From JAAXKN01 sp050258415 (GTDB lineage Bacteria > Bacteroidota > Ignavibacteria > Ignavibacteriales > SURF-24): a DNA stretch of 64,000 bases. The notes below the pieces were generated by a model. It saw nothing but the letters and a program-made list of their open reading frames with translations. It did no database searches and had not been told where the DNA came from. Below, in pieces: positions 33,442 through 42,738 of the stretch (its first letter is position 1; every line of letters starts with the position of its first letter). The stretch spans positions 4,735 to 68,734 of the forward strand of contig JBLMYS010000147.1 in NCBI GenBank assembly GCA_050258415.1, read 5' to 3'. The position numbers and the translations under genes are program-made.

Positions 33442-33483
33442 TTTTTAATTTTTAATTTTTAATTTTTAATTTTTAATTTTTAA
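33442..33483. repeat. Six perfect TTTTTAA heptads
   Basis: Six head-to-tail copies of TTTTTAA in the gap before the RND operon. They share the 7-bp period of the GRACCTY-class repeats elsewhere in the window. Copy-number change here could alter promoter spacing. Confidence 0.85.
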
Positions 33484-33629
33484 TTGAATTTCCTCTTCAT
33501 TTCATCCCCCGAATTCTGCGCTTCAGGCCGCTATTCCGGCACCTCGGTCCAATTGCTCTTTTTCTGCTTTTGCCTAAATCTTAACTTTACCTGACAGTTT
33601 ATTCCAGCATACTAAATTTGGAGCGCTAT

Positions 33630-34679
33630 ATGAAAAAGATTAAAGTAACTTTGAGCCTGACACTTATGGGTGCAGTTATAATTGCAGTACTCTTCATGAA
33701 TAAGGCTTCAAGAGAATCTCAGGTGGAAAAATCCCTTACAACCGATAAAATTACCGTCTCAGTCGAGCAGGCGAAGATAGAAGCTATCTCCGATGCCCTC
33801 TCAATCATCGGAACTATACAGTCATATAACGACGTAATGGTTATCTCCGAAACCCAGGGCAGAACACTTAAGGTGTTCATTAAAACAGGCGACTTTGTCA
33901 AAGAAGGCGCGGTTATAGCGCAGGTAGACGACGAGCTGAAAAAAGCCGCCTATACCACCGCAAAGGTCAACTTCGAAAAGGCTAAAAAAGACCTCGAGAG
34001 AATGGAAGCCCTTTTTAAGGAAAAAAACATCTCCGACTCCGACCTCGAAAATGCCCGCCTTGGCGCTTCGGCCGCAGAGGCACAGTTTATTGCAGCCCAG
34101 AGGACGCTTAACGACACAAAGATCAAGGCTCCTATTTCAGGAATAGTTGCAGATAAATTCATCAACCCCGGCACCATGGTCGGCCCCGGCACTCCGGTGG
34201 CCAATATAATAGATATATCTAAACTTAAAGTCAGGGTTAATGTGCCTGAACGCGATGTGTTCAGACTTAAAACCGGTGAAAACGTAACACTTACAACCGA
34301 CGTCTACCCCGGCACTGAAATGAAAGGCAGAATTGAAACTATCAGCTCCAAATCCGATAACGCTCATACATACCCGGTTGAAATTGTCCTTGTTAACAAT
34401 TCACGCACTCCTCTTAAAGCAGGCATGTTCGCACAGGTCACTTTTACAAGCATTACCGGCAGACAGGCTCTTGCAATACAAAGAGGCGCAATTGTTACAA
34501 GCATAAAAAATCCCAAAATCTATGTGGTTGAAAACGGCGTTGCAAAACTAAGAGATATAATTGCAGGCAAGGAAACCAACAGAAGAGTTGAAGTTTTAGG
34601 CGGGCTCCGCCCGGGCGATAATGTTGTCATAAGCGGACAGAATAACCTGAGCGATAACGCACGGGTAACCATAAACTAA
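33630..34679 (+). CDS. RND efflux periplasmic adaptor (membrane fusion protein)
   Basis: The start is the ATG at 33630 (MKKIKVTLSLTLM); an upstream TTG in frame is discounted. The 349-residue protein has an N-terminal membrane/signal segment, a biotinyl-lipoyl-like half-motif (GRTLKVFIKTGDFVKEGAVIAQVDD), an alpha-hairpin (about 90-140), the second lipoyl half (TKIKAPISGIVADKFINPGTMVG) and a beta-barrel domain. It bridges the inner-membrane pump and the outer-membrane channel. The next gene, 41 bp downstream, encodes both of those components, so a two-gene operon supplies the whole tripartite pump. Confidence 0.92.
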   Translation: MKKIKVTLSLTLMGAVIIAVLFMNKASRESQVEKSLTTDKITVSVEQAKIEAISDALSIIGTIQSYNDVMVISETQGRTLKVFIKTGDFVKEGAVIAQVDDELKKAAYTTAKVNFEKAKKDLERMEALFKEKNISDSDLENARLGASAAEAQFIAAQRTLNDTKIKAPISGIVADKFINPGTMVGPGTPVANIIDISKLKVRVNVPERDVFRLKTGENVTLTTDVYPGTEMKGRIETISSKSDNAHTYPVEIVLVNNSRTPLKAGMFAQVTFTSITGRQALAIQRGAIVTSIKNPKIYVVENGVAKLRDIIAGKETNRRVEVLGGLRPGDNVVISGQNNLSDNARVTIN

Positions 34680-34720
34680 AACCAGCCGGCTTGAAGAATC
34701 AAAGATAAGGAAACACTAAA

Positions 34721-37700
34721 ATGACGATTACAGAATTATCTATAAAAAGGCCGCCGCTTGTAATAGTAATTTTTACCGTGCTGGCTGTCCTTGGATATTT
34801 CAGCTATAATCAGCTACGCTACGAGCTGATTCCCGATGTTACTCCTCCGTTTGTAACTGTTATGACCGCCTATCCCGGAGGGTCGCCAAATGAAGTTGAA
34901 ACCTCCATAACCAAGGTCGTTGAAGACGCGGTTTCAAGCGTCGATAAAATTAAAACTATTCAAAGCAGCTCCTTCGAAGGCGTGTCCTTTGTTTTTATTG
35001 AATTCACACAGTCCGTCGACGTTAATATAGCTCTGCAGAACGTGCAGCGCAAGGTTGGCGAAATTGTAAACCAGCTCCCCTACTCCGCCAAAAGTCCTGT
35101 AATTTCAAAGTTCTCTCTTACCGAGCTCCCGATCTTAAGAATGGGCGTAACGGCTGAAATGGAGCCTAATGAATTCTACCAGTTCATGAAGGACAAGGTT
35201 AAACCCCAGATCTCTAAACTTGCCGGTGTCGGCCAGGTAACTTTTGCCGGGGGCGAGGAAAGAGAAATTAAAATAAACCTGGACCTTCAAAAGCTCAACT
35301 CATACAACATCCCCGTCCTTCAGGTCCTCCAGGCGGTTAAAAGCTCTAATATGGACTTCCCGGTCGGTAAAATTAAGGATGCAGACGGGCAGTATATTGT
35401 AAGAGTCTCAGGTAAATTTTCCTCTCTCGAGGAACTGAAGAACCTTATTGTAAGCCGGTCGGAAGCCGGGGGCAACATCAAGCTCCAGGACATTGCCGAG
35501 GTAGAAGACGGCACAAAAGAAGCCGAGAGCTACGCCAGGCTCAACGGCAAAAGCGCCCTTGGAGTGCTGGTACAGAAACAAACTGACGCCAATGCCGTTG
35601 AGGTGAGCCGACTTGTCAATCAGGAACTAAAAAAAATTGAAGCCGCAAATGCCGATAAAAAACTTAAGTTCGACGTGGCACAGGATCTTTCAAGCTTTAC
35701 GCTCGAGGCGGCACGCGCCGTAAATAAGGACCTTCTCATTGCAGTCGTGCTCGTGGCAATAGTAATGCTTATGTTCCTGCACAGCCTCAGAAACTCCGTT
35801 ATCGTAATGGTTGCCATACCGGCTTCACTCGTTTCAACTTTCATAGGAATGTATGCATTCGGTTTCTCGCTTAACCTGATGACGCTTCTGGCGCTTTCAC
35901 TTGTAATCGGTATCCTTGTGGACGACTCAATTGTGGTGCTCGAAAATATTTACCGCCACATGGAACTCGGTAAACCTCAGCGCCAGGCGGCACTGGAGGG
36001 AAGAAATGAAATTGGTTTTGCAGCGCTCTCAATTACACTCGTGGACGTTGTAGTGTTCCTTCCGCTTGCTCTTATTCAGGGACTCATTGGTGATATAGTG
36101 CGCCAGTTTGCGCTTGTTGTAGTTGTATCCACGCTCTTAAGCCTTTTTGTTTCTTTTACTGTTACACCAATGCTTGCATCACGCTTTACAAAGCTGCAGC
36201 ACCTTACAAAAAATACCGCCATGGGACGCTTCGGCATCTGGATTGAAAACGCTTTCGACAGGCTCACTGATAAGTATACCGCCGTCCTGAAACTCGGTAT
36301 GAATAACGGCTGGAAGGTAATTGCCTTTGCGGGCCTCCTGCTTGTACTGTCTATCGCCCTGATACCTGCCGGCTTTATTGGCTCCGAGTTCATGCCTCCT
36401 TCGGACCGCGGGGAGCTTGCAGTTATAATGGAACTGCCGGAAAGGATAAACCTCGAAGAGACAAACCTTGTTACTCTTCAGGCAGAAAATATAATTTCAA
36501 AAATGCCCGAAGTAAAAAAAGTGTTTGCTAATGCCGGCTCGTCTTCTGAAGGCTTTATAGGATATACATCCAACAGCGTGGCGGAACTTAACGTATCGCT
36601 TGTACCCAAAACCCAGAGGACCAAAAGCGATATACAGGTCAGCCGCGAGATAAAGGAAAAACTTCTTCATATCCCGGGCGTTAAACCAAGGGTCAGCCCG
36701 ATCGGCATCTTCGGCAGCTCAGATATGGCTCCAATCGCCCTGCTTATATCAGGGCCCGACTTTAATGAAGTTGAAAACGCCGGGAAAATGCTCAAAGAGG
36801 CTGTTCAGAAAATCCCCGGCACCGGAGACGTGCGTATCAGCAGCGGCGAGGGGAAACCTGAAACCAGAGTTGAAATTAACCGCGAAAAAATGGCCGCTCT
36901 CGGCATCGGACTCGACCAGGTTGCCGCTACAATGAGAGTCGCCTTTACAGGCGATGACGAATCCAAATTCCGCCAGGGAAACGATGAATACGACATAAGA
37001 ATTGTTTTCGATAAGTTCGACCGCAACAATACCTCCGACCTCGGCAGAATAACTTTTATGAATAACCGCGGCGAGAAGATCGAACTTTCCCAGTTCGCAA
37101 ATATTTATCAGACTATCGGCCCTACACAGCTTTCAAGAAAAAACAGGACCGCGGCCATCTCAATCCTCTCCCAGGCCGTCGGCCGCCCGAGCGGAGATAT
37201 TGCCGAAGATATTAAAAAGGAACTGGCAAAACTGAAGATCCCATCAAATATTGAGGTTACATTTGAAGGAGACGTCCAGATGCAGGAAGAATCCTTCCAA
37301 AGCCTTTTCATTGCTTTAATGGTCGGGATCCTTTTTGTTTACCTTATCATGGTGGCGCTCTATAACTCTTTTGTCTACCCGTTCATTGTCCTCTTCTCTA
37401 TCCCTGTGGCCATAGTCGGTGCGCTCCTGGCAATGGCGCTCTTTATGAAGTCGCTTAACATATTCTCCATACTCGGCATTATTATGCTGGTGGGACTTGT
37501 AGGCAAGAACGCCATTCTGCTTGTTGACCGTACAAACCAGGTGCGCGAAGAAGGAATGTCTATGCGAGATGCACTTATTGACGCGGGGCGTACAAGGCTC
37601 AGGCCTATTTTAATGACTACATTTGCAATGGTCTTCGGAATGCTCCCGATTGCAATTTCAATGGGCGCAAGCTCTGAACTAAAGTCGGGCCTTGCCACGG

Positions 37701-39256
37701 CCCTTGTAGGAGGCCTTATCAGTTCACTTCTGCTTACACTTATACTTGTACCCGCGGTTTACATAAAAGTGGAAAACCTGAAGGTGAGGGTTGTTAACTT
37801 TATTGACAGGTTTAAGGATAAAGGATCTAAAGAAGAAACTCGTCAAGAAGAATATAAACAACCCGTTGAAGAAGAAGAGCCCGGTACGTTCAGCTTCAGA
37901 AAGATGCTTAAGGGATTCAGCATATTTATCATAATCCTCATGGCCCTTTCTTCATCTTCCTATGCACAGAAAGTAAGAAGGCTCTCTCTTAATGATGCCG
38001 TTTCTATTGCGCTTGAACAGAACCGGGACCTTAAGATTGCTTATTACGACAAAGCTAAAAACGGGCAGAGGGTAAAAGAAGCCTACGGAAATGCAATGCC
38101 TACCATTACAGGATCGGGGCAGTACATCAGAAACCTGAAGCTTCCTGTTTTCTATATGCCGAGCTTTTCGTTCGACCCGAATGCCGGGCTTACAATGGGA
38201 CCAAGCCAGCCGATGGAAATAGGCCTTAAAAACAACTTTACAGGTACAATCAGCGCCGAATGGCCTCTTTTCCAGGGGGCCATTTATGCCGGCATCAGAG
38301 CCGCCAGAATTATAGATGAGATCGGCTCTGAAAACATTATAAATACACGGGCCTCAACCATTACAGAAGTCAGGAAAGCATACTATAATATTCTTATCGT
38401 AAAAGAGCAGTATAACCTCCTTGCGCAGAGCATCAAAAGAGGCTCTCAGGCACTCAGGGATGTAAAACTCCTCTTTCAGCAGGGACTAGCAGGCGAGCTC
38501 GATACTCTGAGGGCATTTGTTGCGGTTGAAAACCTGAAACCAATGCTCATTAAGACTGAAAATGGCATCTCAATTGCAAAGTCTTTCCTTGGCAATCTTC
38601 TGGGCCTTCCTGCAGGCGAAACGGTTGAGCCTGCGGATTCACTTACAGCCGGAGAATTATTTAAGCAGTACGACTTTTCAGAAGCGTCAGCTGAAGAAGC
38701 ATTAAATAAGCGCCCTGAACTCAGCCTGCTGGATCTGCAGATAAGGGCAAATGATGAACTAATTAATGCAGAAATTGCAGGCCACATGCCAACGCTTGCC
38801 GCCTTCGGGCAGCTTCAGGCTGTCCTTCAGGCAGATAACTATAATTTTAACCAGCGCTGGCCCGCCAGCGCTGTAATCGGGCTCAACCTTTCAATACCGA
38901 TATTTTCAGGTTTCAGGACGGATGCAAAGATTGAGCAGGCAAGAATTGAAAAGAAAAAGCTTGAAACACAGTTTGATAACCTGAAGGATTTAATTGCAAC
39001 TGATGTCAAGGTTAATGCCTCCAGCGTAGAAGAGGCGCATAAAAGAATCGAAGCACAGACTCAGACGGTAAAGTCGGCCGAAAGGAGTTATGAGCTTACA
39101 AGAAGCCGCTGGCTTAAAGGCGTAAGCCGCCAGACGGAGCTTTTTGACGCCGAACTGGCGCTTACTCAGGCAAAAACAAATTACCTCCAGGCCATTTATG
39201 ATTATCTTGTAGCCGGAGCCGAACTGGAAAAATCCCTCGGAAGAGCCGGAAGATAA
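34721..39256 (+). CDS. RND efflux permease fused to TolC-like outer-membrane factor
   Basis: The single 1511-residue frame contains a full RND permease (about 1-1045) with AYPGGSPNEVE near the front, the TM4 proton-relay pair in GILVDDSIVVLENI, the TM10 lysine in GLVGKNAILLVDRTN and 12 membrane helices. A charged linker (KEETRQEEYKQPVEEEEPG) leads to a signal-peptide-like stretch (KGFSIFIIILMALSSSSYAQ, about 1063-1083) and a TolC/OEP family region (about 1085-1510) with LSLNDAVSIALEQNRDLKIAYY and coiled-coil repeats. An ATG at 37904 (residue 1062) could give a separate TolC product but has no clear ribosome site. Similar fusions are known in Bacteroidota CusA/CzcA metal pumps; the permease here looks more like the HAE1 drug class. 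Substrate unknown. Confidence 0.9.
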   Translation: MTITELSIKRPPLVIVIFTVLAVLGYFSYNQLRYELIPDVTPPFVTVMTAYPGGSPNEVETSITKVVEDAVSSVDKIKTIQSSSFEGVSFVFIEFTQSVDVNIALQNVQRKVGEIVNQLPYSAKSPVISKFSLTELPILRMGVTAEMEPNEFYQFMKDKVKPQISKLAGVGQVTFAGGEEREIKINLDLQKLNSYNIPVLQVLQAVKSSNMDFPVGKIKDADGQYIVRVSGKFSSLEELKNLIVSRSEAGGNIKLQDIAEVEDGTKEAESYARLNGKSALGVLVQKQTDANAVEVSRLVNQELKKIEAANADKKLKFDVAQDLSSFTLEAARAVNKDLLIAVVLVAIVMLMFLHSLRNSVIVMVAIPASLVSTFIGMYAFGFSLNLMTLLALSLVIGILVDDSIVVLENIYRHMELGKPQRQAALEGRNEIGFAALSITLVDVVVFLPLALIQGLIGDIVRQFALVVVVSTLLSLFVSFTVTPMLASRFTKLQHLTKNTAMGRFGIWIENAFDRLTDKYTAVLKLGMNNGWKVIAFAGLLLVLSIALIPAGFIGSEFMPPSDRGELAVIMELPERINLEETNLVTLQAENIISKMPEVKKVFANAGSSSEGFIGYTSNSVAELNVSLVPKTQRTKSDIQVSREIKEKLLHIPGVKPRVSPIGIFGSSDMAPIALLISGPDFNEVENAGKMLKEAVQKIPGTGDVRISSGEGKPETRVEINREKMAALGIGLDQVAATMRVAFTGDDESKFRQGNDEYDIRIVFDKFDRNNTSDLGRITFMNNRGEKIELSQFANIYQTIGPTQLSRKNRTAAISILSQAVGRPSGDIAEDIKKELAKLKIPSNIEVTFEGDVQMQEESFQSLFIALMVGILFVYLIMVALYNSFVYPFIVLFSIPVAIVGALLAMALFMKSLNIFSILGIIMLVGLVGKNAILLVDRTNQVREEGMSMRDALIDAGRTRLRPILMTTFAMVFGMLPIAISMGASSELKSGLATALVGGLISSLLLTLILVPAVYIKVENLKVRVVNFIDRFKDKGSKEETRQEEYKQPVEEEEPGTFSFRKMLKGFSIFIIILMALSSSSYAQKVRRLSLNDAVSIALEQNRDLKIAYYDKAKNGQRVKEAYGNAMPTITGSGQYIRNLKLPVFYMPSFSFDPNAGLTMGPSQPMEIGLKNNFTGTISAEWPLFQGAIYAGIRAARIIDEIGSENIINTRASTITEVRKAYYNILIVKEQYNLLAQSIKRGSQALRDVKLLFQQGLAGELDTLRAFVAVENLKPMLIKTENGISIAKSFLGNLLGLPAGETVEPADSLTAGELFKQYDFSEASAEEALNKRPELSLLDLQIRANDELINAEIAGHMPTLAAFGQLQAVLQADNYNFNQRWPASAVIGLNLSIPIFSGFRTDAKIEQARIEKKKLETQFDNLKDLIATDVKVNASSVEEAHKRIEAQTQTVKSAERSYELTRSRWLKGVSRQTELFDAELALTQAKTNYLQAIYDYLVAGAELEKSLGRAGR

Positions 39257-39264
39257 AAAATGCA

Positions 39265-39320
39265 GGTCCTCGGACTTCGGACCCTGGACCTCGAACTTTG
39301 AACCTTGAACCTTGAACTAA
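39265..39320. repeat. Heptanucleotide tandem repeat, GRACCTY class (longest copy)
   Basis: Eight gapless 7-mers: GGTCCTC, GGACTTC, GGACCCT, GGACCTC, GAACTTT, GAACCTT, GAACCTT, GAACTAA. The last five parallel the run at 7994-8021. It lies between the RND operon and the LytS-like kinase gene. Confidence 0.85.
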
Positions 39321-39338
39321 AAAAGTGTTAAATTTGAA

Positions 39339-40490
39339 ATGGAAAAACAGGGAAATTTCCGGGACCATAACCCGGACGAAACTCATATGCTTAAAGGCTA
39401 CAGGAATTATATCAGGGAAAATCGTTCCTACGTTTTCGACAGGAGCTTCCGCTTCATAGGAATACCTGTAATCGGAGTGTTTGTTTACCTTATTATCCTT
39501 GTTTCAACCCCTATTCCCCCTGAGGCACCTTTCTCCTTCTGGCCTCACGTGCTGGGCGATTTACTTATTGCCGTTGTAATTTCTATTCTTGTCTGGGAAG
39601 GAAACCTTAAGATTAACGACAGAATAGGGAAACGTTACGACTGGCACACGCAGCCCAGAAAAAGACTCTTCTACCAGATACTCTTTAATACAATTTATAC
39701 TATTATTGTTATTCTGGGAGCTATACTCCTCTATACAAAGATAATGGATTACCCGCTTCAGAAGGCAATGCCGTTTATCAGGCTTACGATGCTCATCGGC
39801 GTAATTATATTTCTTTTAATTGACGCTATTTATATCGGCTCACACTTTTTCAGGCAGTGGGAAAAATCACGTTTTGAATCCGAGGAGCTCAAGCGCCAGA
39901 ACCTGCAGTCGCAGTTCGACGCCCTTAAAAATCAGGTCAACCCACACTTCCTCTTTAACAGCCTGAATACCCTTGCAACTCTTATCTCTGAGGACCAGAA
40001 ACTGGCCGAGGAGTTTGTGCAGAGAATTGCAAGCGTCTACCGCTATGTCCTGCAGAATAAGGACAAGGAACTCATAGAGCTTGAAGAAGAATTAAATTTT
40101 ATTAAAGCTTTCCTTTTCCTTCAAAGCGTTCGCTTTGGCGAAAACCTCACCGTATTCGTCAGCGTCCCGGCAAATTTTAACAGATACTATATTGCGCCTT
40201 TAACCCTTCAGATGATCGTTGAAAATGCAATAAAACATAATATCATCTCCTCAGAAAAACCTCTTGAAATACATATATGCGTTGATGATAGTAACATGCT
40301 TGTTGTAAGCAACAACCTGCAGAAGAAAAAAAATATCAATACCTCTACCGGAATAGGACTCGTAAATATTCAGCAGAGATATGACATTCTGGTAAAAAAG
40401 AACATAGAAATAATTACCGATGATTCTCATTTTACAGTTAAAATTCCCTTAATCAAAGAGAAGCCCGTTCATGAAAATACTCATTATTGA
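39339..40490 (+). CDS. LytS-type sensor histidine kinase (His_kinase family)
   Basis: The 383-residue protein has four membrane helices in residues about 40-165 (PVIGVFVYLIILVSTPIP; VLGDLLIAVVISILVW; two more), then the His_kinase domain with His203 in QVNPHFLFNSLNTLATLIS and a C-terminal HATPase (MIVENAIKHNIIS, GIGLVNIQQRY). There is no extracytoplasmic sensor domain, so sensing is probably through the membrane. Its end overlaps the start of the LytTR regulator gene by 20 bp, a tight translational pairing. An internal ATG at 39387 is an alternative start. Confidence 0.9.
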   Translation: MEKQGNFRDHNPDETHMLKGYRNYIRENRSYVFDRSFRFIGIPVIGVFVYLIILVSTPIPPEAPFSFWPHVLGDLLIAVVISILVWEGNLKINDRIGKRYDWHTQPRKRLFYQILFNTIYTIIVILGAILLYTKIMDYPLQKAMPFIRLTMLIGVIIFLLIDAIYIGSHFFRQWEKSRFESEELKRQNLQSQFDALKNQVNPHFLFNSLNTLATLISEDQKLAEEFVQRIASVYRYVLQNKDKELIELEEELNFIKAFLFLQSVRFGENLTVFVSVPANFNRYYIAPLTLQMIVENAIKHNIISSEKPLEIHICVDDSNMLVVSNNLQKKKNINTSTGIGLVNIQQRYDILVKKNIEIITDDSHFTVKIPLIKEKPVHENTHY

Positions 40491-41238
40491 AGATGAAGCT
40501 CCGGCTTCAAGAAGATTGAAGAAACTTCTTTCAGAGCTGGAACCGATGGCTGAAATCGAAGGAAGCCTCGAAAGCGTGGAGGCCTCGGTTGAATGGCTTA
40601 AGAAAAACCCAGCCCCCGACATAATTTTCATGGATATACAGCTTTCAGACGGACTCAGCTTTGAAATATTCAACAGCGTTAATGTCGACAGTCCCGTTGT
40701 TTTCACTACGGCCTATGATGAGTATGCGATTCAGGCCTTTAAGGTGAACAGCATAGATTACCTCCTGAAGCCTATCGACACTGAAAGCCTCGCCTCAAGC
40801 ATCGAAAAATACAGGAGGATAAGAGACACCTACTCAGTACAGTACAGGGCAAATGAAATCGCTGAGCTGTTAAAATCCATTACCCCGGCTCACCCTGTGT
40901 ACAAGTCGCGCTTTCTTATAAAATCCGGCACAAGCATGCTGGTCATACCGGCAAACGAAATAGCATATTTTTATGTTGAAAATAAAATAACATATCTGGT
41001 TGGATGTAACGGGAAAAAACATCTTACGGATCACTCGCTTGAGGACCTCGAAGAACTCCTGGACCCGCAGTTCTTTTTCCGTGCAAACAGAAAATTCATC
41101 GTGCATATAGATACAATTGAAAGCGCGGCCTCGGCATTCGGGGGAAAGCTTAAGCTGAGACTCACACAGAAGACCGATGAGGAAATAGTAGTAAGCCGCG
41201 AAAGGGCATCGGCATTCCGTGAGTGGCTGGATAAATAA
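40471..41238 (+). CDS. LytTR-family response regulator
   Basis: The 255-residue protein has a receiver domain (1-120, phospho-acceptor Asp55 in DIIFMDIQLSDG, lysine in YLLKPID) and a C-terminal LytTR DNA-binding domain (about 150-250: SRFLIKSGTSMLVIPANEIAYFY, FFRANRKFIVHID). It is the cognate regulator of the kinase whose gene it overlaps. Its stop codon is two bases from that of the convergent kinase gene at 41241, leaving no room for a terminator. Confidence 0.93.
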   Translation: MKILIIEDEAPASRRLKKLLSELEPMAEIEGSLESVEASVEWLKKNPAPDIIFMDIQLSDGLSFEIFNSVNVDSPVVFTTAYDEYAIQAFKVNSIDYLLKPIDTESLASSIEKYRRIRDTYSVQYRANEIAELLKSITPAHPVYKSRFLIKSGTSMLVIPANEIAYFYVENKITYLVGCNGKKHLTDHSLEDLEELLDPQFFFRANRKFIVHIDTIESAASAFGGKLKLRLTQKTDEEIVVSRERASAFREWLDK

Positions 41239-41240
41239 AT

Positions 41241-42737
41241 TTATTTGGGAATTGTAAAATAGAAGGCCGAGCCCTCTCCGGGCTGCGACTCCACCCAGAT
41301 CCGGCCCCCGAAGTTTTCCACAATTTTCCTGCACAATGAGAGCCCTATTCCCGTCCCCGGGTATTCACTCCGGTCGTGCAGGCGCTGGAATATGCTGAAA
41401 ATTCTCTCTTTGAACTGAGGGTCAATTCCTATACCGTTATCTTTAACCATAAAGCGCCACTCGGCCTGCCCGGAACTGCAGCCAACGTGGATCTCGGGAG
41501 TCTTCCCGCCTCGGAATTTTATCGCGTTTGAAATGAGGTTTTCAAAAAGTTGAACTATCTGCCCTGTCTTAGCCTGAATGACCGGCAGGTTTTCACGCCT
41601 TATAAAGGCGCAGCTTTCAGTTATTTCAGGATCAAGACTTTTAATTGCCTCATCGAGCGCAGTATTACAGTTTACAACTTCAAGGTTGCTGTCACTCGAA
41701 GTGCGCGAAAACTCCAGAAGGTCGCGTATAATATTCTGCATCCTTTTTGCGCCTTCAACCGCAAAGTTTATGTACTCATCGGCGGTCTCATCCAGCTTAT
41801 CGTGATATTTTTTGGATAAAAGCTGTGTAAAGCTTGCAACCATTCTTAAAGGCTCCTGCAGATCGTGCGAGGCAACGTAAGCATACTGCTCAAGCTCCCT
41901 GTTGGAACGCTCAAGTTCAGTAAGCGTCTTTCTCAGCTTCTCCTCATCCTGCATCAGCTTTGTAATATCCTGATTTACAAGGATTACGCTTTCAACTGTT
42001 TTGTAATCATTAAAAATCGGTATCGCGGAATTCATAATAGTTCTGCGCGTCCCGTCGGCAGAGATGATGTCAATCAGCTTATCCAGTATCACCTCTCCAT
42101 CCCGTAAAGCCTTAAGAATTATCCAGTCCCCAGGCTTTATCTCTTCGCCGGAGTCTGTCCACCACCCATTGAAAGAAGCCAGTTCAGAGGGACCTATCCG
42201 TTTAATATTCCCCCAGATCTTCTTGAATGCCTGATTTGAGATGATAATCTCTCCTTCTTTATCTATAAGTCCCAGTCCTACTGGAATTATGTCCACAACG
42301 CTTCTTAAGAGCACCTCCTGCTGGTGGAGCATTGTTTCAGATTCCCGGCGTCTGTGGCGGACTTCGGATTCACGGATCTCCCTGTCGAGTGCCGGAATGA
42401 GCCTTGTGAGGTTTCCTTTCATTACATAATCATGCGCCCCTGCCTTCATCGCCTTAACTGCAGTCTCCTCCCCTATTGTACCGGAAACGATAATGAAAGG
42501 AATATCAAGATTTCTTTTTTTCACTATCTCAAGTGCTGCAAGGGCGTTGAATGCCGGAAGCTGGAAATCCGATATTATGGCATCCCAGGACTGCTTGTCC
42601 AGGGCCGCCGTCATTGCATCACCATCCATGACAGTTTCAGTGTATATATTTAAGCCGCTTTTCTTCAGCCTTAATTTCAGAAGCTCTGCATCATCTTCAT
42701 TATCTTCAATCATTAGAATGCGGATCAGACGCTCCAA
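41241..42737 (-). CDS. Receiver-PAS-histidine kinase (atypical hybrid order)
   Basis: Of 498 residues, 1-125 form a receiver domain (Asp57 in DAIISDFQLPAF), about 140-265 a PAS domain (LRSVVDIIPVGLGLIDKEGEIII), and the remainder a soluble kinase with His291 in AYVASHDLQEPLRMVASF and HATPase motifs (ENLISNAIKFRG, DNGIGIDPQF, GTGIGLSLCRKIVENFGG). No membrane helix, so cytosolic. The receiver precedes the kinase, meaning it is likely controlled by another kinase rather than passing phosphate on. It follows the single-domain receiver gene at 42739-43194 by one base, and both follow the ethylene-receptor-like kinase, which makes a three-protein relay plausible. Confidence 0.9.
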   Translation of the reverse strand: MERLIRILMIEDNEDDAELLKLRLKKSGLNIYTETVMDGDAMTAALDKQSWDAIISDFQLPAFNALAALEIVKKRNLDIPFIIVSGTIGEETAVKAMKAGAHDYVMKGNLTRLIPALDREIRESEVRHRRRESETMLHQQEVLLRSVVDIIPVGLGLIDKEGEIIISNQAFKKIWGNIKRIGPSELASFNGWWTDSGEEIKPGDWIILKALRDGEVILDKLIDIISADGTRRTIMNSAIPIFNDYKTVESVILVNQDITKLMQDEEKLRKTLTELERSNRELEQYAYVASHDLQEPLRMVASFTQLLSKKYHDKLDETADEYINFAVEGAKRMQNIIRDLLEFSRTSSDSNLEVVNCNTALDEAIKSLDPEITESCAFIRRENLPVIQAKTGQIVQLFENLISNAIKFRGGKTPEIHVGCSSGQAEWRFMVKDNGIGIDPQFKERIFSIFQRLHDRSEYPGTGIGLSLCRKIVENFGGRIWVESQPGEGSAFYFTIPK

Positions 42738-42738
42738 A

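Larger units (their letters stand above)
33280..33629. other. Repeat-rich intergenic region before the RND operon
   Basis: 350 bp without a gene. It has a hairpin at 33304-33332 (ACCAGCCAG/CTGGCTGGT) after the response regulator, a 19-bp near-identical pair at 33412-33430 and 33431-33449, and the TTTTTAA heptads. Confidence 0.6.

Noticed and set aside
33442..33483. AT-rich repeat as a DNA-unwinding element of a replication origin
   Set aside because: No dnaA, DnaA-box cluster or other origin genes are near; the units fit a short tandem repeat instead.
37850..37990. Assembly error joining two genes at the RND-TolC junction
   Set aside because: The frame is continuous with sensible linker codons and such fusions are known in the phylum; it remains worth a read-level check, noted under the finding.
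39265..39320. CRISPR-like array
   Set aside because: The units are 7 bp with no spacers and no cas genes.
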